Position numbers and translations under genes: made by a program. Shown here in pieces: positions 1-8,700 of a stretch of 64,000 nt of DNA (positions are counted from its first letter, which is position 1; each line of letters opens with the position of its first letter). The DNA comes from Lachnotalea glycerini (GTDB lineage Bacteria; Bacillota; Clostridia; Lachnospirales; Lachnospiraceae), in assembly GCF_003201285.1 (NCBI RefSeq), contig NZ_QICS01000001.1, positions 272,678 through 336,677 of the forward strand. The letters are read 5' to 3'. The notes under the pieces were generated by a model. That model was not told the DNA's origin. It saw only the letters and a list, made by a program, of their open reading frames with translations, and did no database searches.

Positions 1-2565
1 TATGATAGCATAGAAACATTTTCAAATAATGAGGAACAAAAAGAACGACAAAATAGGTGGTTGCAGACGGGCAGCTATGAGAAGCTTCTTGGTGATTGGG
101 TAAAAGGGCTGAATCTTAATTGGGCTGATTTATATCAGCGGGCAGGCATCAGAAAACGTATCAGTCTTCCCTCCTACGCTTTTGATAAAGAGAGGTATTG
201 GGTATTTGGCGAAAGCAACAGTAATAATTCGCTGCCATCTAGACCAAGTAACCTAAATATTCATCCGCTGATACAAAAAAATGAATCAAATTTACGGGAA
301 ATAAAATATAGCAGCACGTTTACAGGAGAGGAATTTTTCTTAAGTGCTCACGTAATCAATGGAAAAAGAATATTACCGGGAGCTGCATACTTGGAAATGG
401 CATATACAGCAGTAAAAGAGATGCTAGAGCTCAGTAAAAAAGAACAGCGGCTCATTTCCTTAAATCATGTTGCATGGGCAATGCCCATTGTAGTAAAGCA
501 GGATTTGGTTACCGTCCAGACAAAGTTAGCGTTAGAAGAGGATGGTAGCGTAACCTATGTAATATGTGATAAGGCGGATCAGCGTAAAATTTATAATGAG
601 GGCAGGGTACTATTACAGGAGAATGCAATACATACCAAATTAGAACTGGATTATGTAAAAGAACAATGCAATCAGAAAACCTTTTCTAAAAAACAAATAT
701 ATGATGAGCTAGAAAGCATTGGATTCCAATATGGTGAGGCACAGCAGGGAATTGAGATGTTATATGTTGGCGAGGAAACAATCCTTGCAAAGCTTGCTTT
801 ACCAAAAATCATTGAGTCTACAAAGGATCACTATTTTCTTCATCCAAGCTTACTGGATTCAGCAATACAGTCCATATATGGGCTGATGCTGACAGAAAAA
901 AAGGCAGAAGTATTCATCCCTTTTGCTTTGGAAGAGCTTACTGTATATGAGGAAGCCCCAGACTTTGCGTGGGTATCCATACATACTGGCGGCAATGTAA
1001 AAACAGGTTCCAAGATTAAAAAGTATGATATCGATTTGTATAACAAAAATGAAACGATTTGCGCTTCTCTAAAGGGACTTACGCTTAAGAAATATGAAAC
1101 AGACAAAACGTCTGTCATAGAAGAAGCAGAGAACGTGCTCTTTGTACCAGAGTGGGTAGAAAAAAAGCCTGATTTAAACAGGGTGGCATTTTCAGGCAGA
1201 CATTGCGTGCTTTTTTTAGAGGAGCAAGGTTTTACCGCTGAAAACCTGAAAGAAGAATTGAAATATGACATAGGTGAGACAGAATGTTTCATCGTTACAT
1301 CAAAAGAAGTCATGGTAACAAAGAGGATACATGATTATGTACTCCAGGTATTTGAACAGGTAAAAGATAGGATGACATCAAAGAACGAGGCAGAAGTACT
1401 GATGCAAATTTTTATAAGGAATGAGGGGATTGCACAGATTAACAACGGACTTTTTGGATTGTTGAAAACCGCAGAGCAGGAAAATCCGGATTTTCATGGG
1501 CAGGTGATTTTGGTTGACAGTGACGAATCTCTCTTTGAGGTCAGACAAAAAATACTGGAAAACCGATTGTGCATAGAGGATCAAGAAATTTTATACGCGG
1601 ATAACAAACGATTTGTCAAACAATTAAAGGAAGTATCCAATGTGGATAGAACAGACTGGGATTGTTGGCGTGAGGATGGTGTTTATCTATTGACTGGCGG
1701 TACAGGAGAATTAGGTTTCTTGTTTGCAAAAGAAATTGCAAAGAAAGCGGCTCATCCGGTGATTATCCTAGCCGGACGAAGTGAGCTTGGTGATGAGAAA
1801 AAACGTAAATTAAAAGACATCCAAAATTGGGGAGCAGAGGTACATTTTAAGCAGGTGGATGTAAGTAAATCAGAGGAAGTAAATAACCTGATTCAAGAGG
1901 TGCTGGAACAACATGGAAAGCTAAATGGCATTTTACATTTTGCGGGGATTAACCGGGATCAATACCTATTAAGAAAGTCCAAACAAGAAGTTACACAGGT
2001 TATAAAATCTAAATTGGATGGAATGATTTATTTAGATGAAGCAACAAGCAGCGTAAAACTTGACTTTTTTGTATTATTTTCTTCATTAGTCGCAGTGATA
2101 GGAAATGCCGGGCAGGCAGATTATGCCACGGCAAATGCATATATGGATGCTTTTTCTGGTTATCGCAATCGTCTAAAAGAGCGTGGTAAACGAAATGGTA
2201 ATACCGTATCAATTAACTGGCCACTCTGGAAAAGTGGGGGAATGCGCATGAACAATCAGCAAATGGAGGTATTTTCGTATCATACAGGCTTAACGGAAAT
2301 GGATACAGAAGATGGTATCAACGCATTTTACAACGCATTTTCTTTAGAACAGCCGCAAGTAATTGTATTTGCAGGAAATAAAAAGAAGTTCAAAAAATAT
2401 AGATTGGGAAATAGAAAACAGGAAGCTCAAGAAGAGTCCAAAAGAAAGGAAACATTTTCAGAGCAGCAATTTTTTGCACAGCTTTGCAAGGAAATTGTAG
2501 AGGGAAAAATATCTGAGAAGCAATTCAGTAATTTAATCTTATCAAGAAAGTTACCTGTTTCTTAA
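1..2565 (+). CDS. Trans-AT polyketide synthase, C-terminal part (DH-KR), 5' truncated
   Basis: The reading frame is open from the first base, so the gene starts before the window and only its last 854 codons are seen. Numbered from the first visible codon, the order is: the end of a KS flanking linker (ISLPSYAF...YWV type), a dehydratase with the HxxxGxxxxP motif at His117 and a DxxxQ motif at Asp286, then a ketoreductase with a TGGTGELG nucleotide loop near residue 565 and catalytic Ser695/Tyr708. The KR retains the Asp of the LDD region (AGINRD), which fits a B-type reductase. The last 30 residues form a charged helix (FAQLCKEIVEGKISEKQF) like the C-terminal half of a four-helix docking domain. 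The module has no ACP of its own; it is supplied by the next gene. The expected product of this module is an alkene. No AT domain is present, as in trans-AT systems. Domain identity is confident; the substrate is not known. Confidence 0.95.
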   Translation, partial: YDSIETFSNNEEQKERQNRWLQTGSYEKLLGDWVKGLNLNWADLYQRAGIRKRISLPSYAFDKERYWVFGESNSNNSLPSRPSNLNIHPLIQKNESNLREIKYSSTFTGEEFFLSAHVINGKRILPGAAYLEMAYTAVKEMLELSKKEQRLISLNHVAWAMPIVVKQDLVTVQTKLALEEDGSVTYVICDKADQRKIYNEGRVLLQENAIHTKLELDYVKEQCNQKTFSKKQIYDELESIGFQYGEAQQGIEMLYVGEETILAKLALPKIIESTKDHYFLHPSLLDSAIQSIYGLMLTEKKAEVFIPFALEELTVYEEAPDFAWVSIHTGGNVKTGSKIKKYDIDLYNKNETICASLKGLTLKKYETDKTSVIEEAENVLFVPEWVEKKPDLNRVAFSGRHCVLFLEEQGFTAENLKEELKYDIGETECFIVTSKEVMVTKRIHDYVLQVFEQVKDRMTSKNEAEVLMQIFIRNEGIAQINNGLFGLLKTAEQENPDFHGQVILVDSDESLFEVRQKILENRLCIEDQEILYADNKRFVKQLKEVSNVDRTDWDCWREDGVYLLTGGTGELGFLFAKEIAKKAAHPVIILAGRSELGDEKKRKLKDIQNWGAEVHFKQVDVSKSEEVNNLIQEVLEQHGKLNGILHFAGINRDQYLLRKSKQEVTQVIKSKLDGMIYLDEATSSVKLDFFVLFSSLVAVIGNAGQADYATANAYMDAFSGYRNRLKERGKRNGNTVSINWPLWKSGGMRMNNQQMEVFSYHTGLTEMDTEDGINAFYNAFSLEQPQVIVFAGNKKKFKKYRLGNRKQEAQEESKRKETFSEQQFFAQLCKEIVEGKISEKQFSNLILSRKLPVS

Positions 2566-2653
2566 AAGGGTGTATGGACTTGCTTGTTTTAGCAGGAGTC
2601 TAAGCTTTTACAAAAATACCACGAAGTGGCAATAAGGATAGAGCTATGTAGCG

Positions 2654-2676
2654 AAGCGGATTGCAAACATCCGCTT
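2654..2676. repeat. Inverted repeat in the gap between the first two PKS genes
   Basis: A perfect 8-bp inverted repeat, AAGCGGAT / ATCCGCTT, with a 7-nt spacer lies in the 140-bp gap between two PKS genes. No T-run follows, so it is unlikely to be an efficient terminator. The same two arms, also 7 nt apart, form the operon terminator near 39569, and one arm recurs near 26273. A second small hairpin (CCAC-GAA-GTGG) lies at 2619-2629. The role could be transcript processing or attenuation; this is inference. Confidence 0.6.
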
Positions 2677-2705
2677 GACTAAAATGATAAAGGGGATATT
2701 AGAGA

Positions 2706-5700
2706 ATGGATAGACAGGTAAAAGAACTTTATGAAGAAATTAAAGATAAAAAAATAACGTCAACTGCACTAATGCAAAGAATCAATGAGTTAAGACGCAT
2801 GAAAGCAGCTTCTGACGATACCAAGGACTTAGAATGCGAAAAAACTGAATTCTCTGAAAAAAAGATTATTGATTATGATGCTGCACTCGCCTATTTTAAA
2901 GAAACATTATCATCCAAAATCAAACTTGCAGCATATAAAATAGAGGAAGATGCACCGATGGAACGATATGGAATTGATTCTGTTATGGTTCTGAATTTGA
3001 CGCAGAGTCTGGAGAAAGTATTTGGTTCATTGCCAAAAACACTGTTTTTTGAATACCAAACCATTGGTGAGTTAACAAACTATTTTATCGAAAAGCATTC
3101 CAACAAGCTAGGTGAACTTCTGGGAGTGGATTTTAGTGAAAAAGAAACAAAGAAAGCAGCAAAGACAACCAAAGAACCAGAAGTTTCTGTAAAGAAAGTA
3201 ATCAGTCATGAGGATAGACAGCGTTCTAAGACGTCCGATTTCAATAAACCGATGGATATTGCTATCATCGGTTTAGCAGGAAAATATCCAAAAGCAAATG
3301 ATTTAGATCAGTTTTGGGAAAATCTAAAAGCCGGAATGGATTGCGTTACAAAAATTCCAAAAGAACGCTGGGACTACAGTCAGTATTTTGATCCGGATAA
3401 AAACAAAGAAGGAAAAACTTGTTCAAAATGGGGCGGTTTTCTGGATGGAGTTTACAATTTTGACCCTCTTTTCTTTCAAATATCCCCAAGAGAAGCGGTG
3501 CAGATGGATCCACAAGAGCGTCTGTTTCTAGAGTGCGTATATCAGACATTAGAGGATGCCGGTTATACCAAAGAGGCATGCAGAAAATATAAGAATTATG
3601 GCTTGGAGGGTAATATCGGTGTATTTGTTGGAGTGATGTATGAAGAATACCAATTGTATGCGGCACAAGAACAGGCACGGGGAAATATGATATCGGTTTA
3701 TGGCAATCCTTCGTCCATTGCAAATCGTGTTTCCTACTATTTTGATTTTCACGGTCCATGCATGGCAGTGGATACCATGTGTTCCTCATCTTTGACAGCC
3801 ATTCATCTGGCGTATCAAAGCTTATTACGTTTTGAATGTGAAATGGCCATCGCAGGTGGCGTAAATGTATCCATTCATCCCAATAAATATTTGCTGCTTG
3901 GTAAAAATAAATTTATGTCAAGCAAAGGCAAGTGTGAAAGCTTTGGAGAAAACGGAGATGGTTATGTACCGGGAGAAGGAGTTGGAGCCGTTCTTTTAAA
4001 ACCATTGGAAAAGGCGATTGAAGATGGAGACATGATTTATGGTATTTTGAAGGGCACTTGCATTAATCATGGCGGAAAAACAAACGGCTTTACAGTTCCA
4101 AATCCGAATGCACAAGCACAGGTCATAAAACGTGCTTATGGTGAAGCCAATCTGAATCCGCGCTTGGTAAGTTATATAGAGGCACATGGAACCGGAACCT
4201 CATTAGGAGATCCAATCGAAATGACCGGATTAAATAAGACGTTCAGAGAGTATACAAAGGATTCCCATTTTTGCAAAATCGGTTCTGTAAAATCCAATAT
4301 AGGACATTTGGAAAGTGCATCCGGTATAGCCTCTTTGACAAAAGTGTTGTTACAAATGAAACATCAAAAACTTGTGCCGTCGATTCATTCACAAGTTCTA
4401 AATCCCAATATCGATTTTGAGGATACGCCATTTGTGGTTCAAAGAGAATTAGAAGACTGGAACCGACCGGTACTAAATTTAGATGGAGAGGAAAAGGAGT
4501 ATCCTCGTATGGCAGGAATTTCTTCGTTTGGAGCCGGAGGTTCTAATGCGCATATTATTGTAGAGGAATATGTACAACCATCAAAAGAAGAAGTCCAGGA
4601 AGATATTCCATACTCAAAACAGTTATTTGTAATAAATGGCAAGAATCAGAAAAGATTAAAAGAAAATGTTCAAAGGCTGATTCAATACGTTGATCAAGCA
4701 ATCAGTGATCAAGCAGGAGGAGCATTGTTTTCCAATATGGCCTATACGTTACAGATAGGAAGAGAAGCAATGACAGAAAGGCTTTCAGTCGTAGCTTCTG
4801 ATTTGGAAGAGCTAAGCAGTAAATTAAAGCTGTTTGTTAATGACGAAGAATATATTTCAGGTGTTTATTATAATAATGTGAAAACAGCAGTATTCAAGAA
4901 AGTTTTTGAAGGACAGGCAAGTACTGTGTTTTTAAAGACACTAATGCGAGAAAAAGAATTTGATAAAATCGCTTTGTTGTGGGTTTCAGGGATTGATATT
5001 GACTGGGAACTTCTTTATCAGGATGAGGCAGAATATCAACCTTACCGGATTTCGCTGCCCGGATATTCCTTTGCCACGGAAAAATATTTTCCAAAAATCA
5101 CGCAGATAAAGCAGATGGATAGGATAAGCGAGCAGGCCATCGATGTGATAGAGCAAGCAAGAGCAGATTATTTTTATGTACCAAAATGGAAACAAGTTAA
5201 GGATACGGCACTAGCAAAGATAGAAGAAAAACAAGGCCGTAATGTTATAATCATTTATCCCGTGGAAGCAGAAAGACTGAGTCAGGCGATTGCACTGGCG
5301 CATTCCGGTGATAGGGTGATAAAGGTTAAGCAAGTTAACATAGAACAAAAAACAGCAGATGATTGTTATGAAATAGACAGGGCAGCGAAAGATGCCTACC
5401 AAAATCCAATGGAAGAAATCGATTCGATTGATGTGGTGTATTACTTAGGCGGCATCGAGACAAGACAAAAAGATTCCATGGATTTGACTTATCTCGATGC
5501 GTTTAAAGAGCAAAGTGTAATCGGGCTGTTTCGTTTGATAAAGGCTTATGCGAAATGTGGTCATATACGAAACAATACAAAATTAAAGATAGTTACCAAT
5601 CATGTATATAAGGTAGAAGAAGCAGATCAATTGAGGCCTTTTGCAGCAGGGCTTTTCGGGTTGGGAAAATCAATTGAAAAGGAATTTCGAGGCTGTCATG

Positions 5701-8700
5701 TAACAGGAATCGATGTTGACTTTACAGGAAGTGAGAAAGTACAAGACTTACAACGACTGGCAAAAATGATTCAGATTGAAACTACTTCTCTAAGCCTTGG
5801 AACAACAGCAATCCGTAAAGGAGTTCGCTATGTTCAAAAATTATATAAGCTGGATATGCCGGTACAAGAGAAAACACAGTTTAAAGAGGGTGGCGTTTAT
5901 TTCATTTTAGGCGGAGCAGGTGGCATTGGCTTAGAGCTATGCCTCTACCTTGCAAAACAAATCCATTGCAAATTTGTACTGGTCGGCAGAAGAGACGCAG
6001 CAGATATTCCAAAGAGTAAGATAAACGAAATTCAACAGTCTGGTTCAGAAGTTCTCTATATTAGTGCAGATGCAACAGATGAGCAGAGCATGTTACAAGC
6101 GGTTAAAAAAGCAAAAAAGGCTTTTGGTAAAGTAAATGGTGTCATTCATTCCGCCATTGTACTGAAAGATCAGGCAATATTAAATATGGAGGAAGAAACA
6201 TTTTCAAAGGTATTGGACCCGAAAATGAGAGGCAGTATTGTATTGTATCAAGTATTCAAAGATGAGCCACTAGACTTTAAATTGTATTTTTCTTCGGTTC
6301 AAAGTTTTGCCGGGAATGCAGGACAAAGCAATTATGCTGCCGGATGCACGTTTAAAGATGCCTTTGCTTTATATGAAGAAGAAAATGCAGGCTATCGTGT
6401 CAGCTTAATTAACTGGGGATACTGGGGTGAAGTCGGTGTTGTGGCAAGTGAAGAATATAATAATCGATTAAAGGCAATGGGCATTTACAGTCTCAAGACA
6501 GCAGATGGTATGAAAGCAATTGAAAGCATCTTAAATTATAATGGGGTACAGGTTCTGACGATTAAGGCAGACGAAAGTACAATGGAAAAAATGGGTGCAG
6601 ATTTTAGCAGTAATCGATTAGAGATAAGTGATGAACAGGAAAGCTTCATAGAACATGCACTTTCGTATGAAAAAATGCCAGCATTGGACACGATCAGCTT
6701 CAATCATCTAGAGGATGCTTTTTTGCAGTTAAGAAAATTTACGCAATTAGTGACCTTAAATGTATTTCAAACAGCAGGTAGATTTCTTAAAGCAAAGGAA
6801 CGCTGCGAAAAGCAGGAATTATTCACATCCTTAGCGATACTGCAAAAATATGATCGTTTATTTGGAGCGATGCTTACTATTTTGGAGAATGCCGGTTTTA
6901 TACAAAAGATTACGAAGAGTCAGTACATCAGTAATGAAATAGTAGAAAGCCAGGAAACGAAAGAACAATTAAGAAACCTTGCAAAGAAAAAGAATTGGAT
7001 GATTCAGAAATATCCGTCTATTACACCTCATGTGGAATTTTTATGGACCTGCATGTCCTATAGCTGGGATATCTTTAGAGGGGTAAGACTGGCTACGGAA
7101 ATTATATTCCCGAATTCTTCTATGAAGCTGGTTGAAAAAATATATAAAGAGAATCAATTATCCGATTACATGAACGAAGTGGTAGCTTGGACAATCGTTT
7201 CTTACGTTAACAGACGTAAAGAGGATTTGAAAGAAAATGAAAAAATTAAGATTTTGGAAATTGGAGCAGGAACCGGTGGAACAAGCAGTGTTGTATTTCG
7301 AGATTTAAAACAATACAAAGACATTGTTACATATGATTATACAGATATTTCAGAAGCATTTATGAAATATGGAAAATCAATGTATGGTGCAGAAAATCCA
7401 TATGTTAATTATAGACTTTTTAATGTAGAAAAGGATCCGGTTGCGCAATCTTATGAAAGCAAAACATATGACATAGTGATTGCTACCAATGTATTGCATG
7501 CAACACGAAATATTAGAAATACAATTCAAAATACCAAAGTATTGTTACGTAAGAACGGTTGGATTGTCATGAATGAAATTACAACGCTTGAAGATTTCCT
7601 TACTTTAACATTTGGTCTGTTAGATGGCTGGTGGCTTTATGAAGATGAGAGCAACAGGATAAGCAATTCGCCAATCCTTAGCAATCAGTTATGGGCAGAA
7701 GCACTTACAAAAGAGGGATACCAAAATGTAAAAACATTTGGTCAGAAAAAGGATTCTCAAATCAGCCTGATGCAAAGTATTATTGTTGCAGAAAGCAATG
7801 GAGAAATAAGCTTAAGTGGGGAGCCAAATCGGACAGTTATAACCAAGCAGTCTAAAAAAACAGAGCAGCCAAAAGTAAAAGAAGTACGTTCGGCAAAGGA
7901 ACATATAATAAAAGATTCGTTTAAAGAAGAAGAGATTGCATTTGCAGTAGAAGAAGCCATTTTAGATAGTTTATCGTTTGTATTGCAGGTTGATAAAAAT
8001 GAATTAGATATTGAAATGCCTTATACAGAATACGGAATGGATTCAATTTTATCTGGTCAGGTAACGAATATGATTCATGATAAGTTAAAGATAGAAATAA
8101 ATTCTACTGCACTGTTTAATTATCCAAATACTTCTAAATTACGGGATTATATATTGAGTAGCTTTCAAGAGAAAATGCTGCAATTTATGAGAAAGCAGGA
8201 GGAACAAGTCAATGCAGATGAGCAGGTCAATGCAGATGAGCAGGTCAAAGCAGTTGAACAGGTCAATGCGGATGAACTAGTCAATGCAGATGAGCAGGTC
8301 AAAACGGTTGAGCAGGTTGATGCAGCTATGCAGGCTGCGGCAGATGTGCAGGATAAGGTGGATAAGCAGGGTGAGCCAAATAGGCAGTATGAGTCAGTCG
8401 GATTTCTGAATACGGAGCAAGTAACAAATTCAGGTATGAATGACAATATTAGTATCACTACAAGAGAGACAAAGTCTGTCATAGGAAACGAGTTACAAAA
8501 TGGTTCTATGGATATTGCAATTGTTGGTATGTCAGGAGTATTTCCGGGTGCGGATACGTTAGAAGAGTACTGGGATAATCTGACTCATGGAGTAGATTCA
8601 GTCACAACCATTGACCGCTTCAATGAAAAAGATTATTTTGACCCAGATAAAGATGTAGCGAATAAGAGTTACATCAATCGTTCCGGTATGGTGCGAGGTA

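Noticed and set aside
840-1313. A 157-codon open frame on the minus strand inside the DH region
   Set aside because: It lies fully opposite a well-conserved PKS reading frame, has no family motif and is a composition shadow. The same holds for the other minus-strand frames under the PKS genes.
3765-3800. KS1 and KS3 as non-elongating because of DTMCSSS
   Set aside because: The Cys and both His residues (HGTGT, NIGH) are intact; non-elongating KSs usually lose a catalytic His.
8165-8482. A minus-strand frame with a repeated Cys-Ser-Ser-Ala-Leu-Thr pattern
   Set aside because: The repeat is the reverse reading of the 18-bp linker repeats of the PKS gene; no start signal or context supports a gene.
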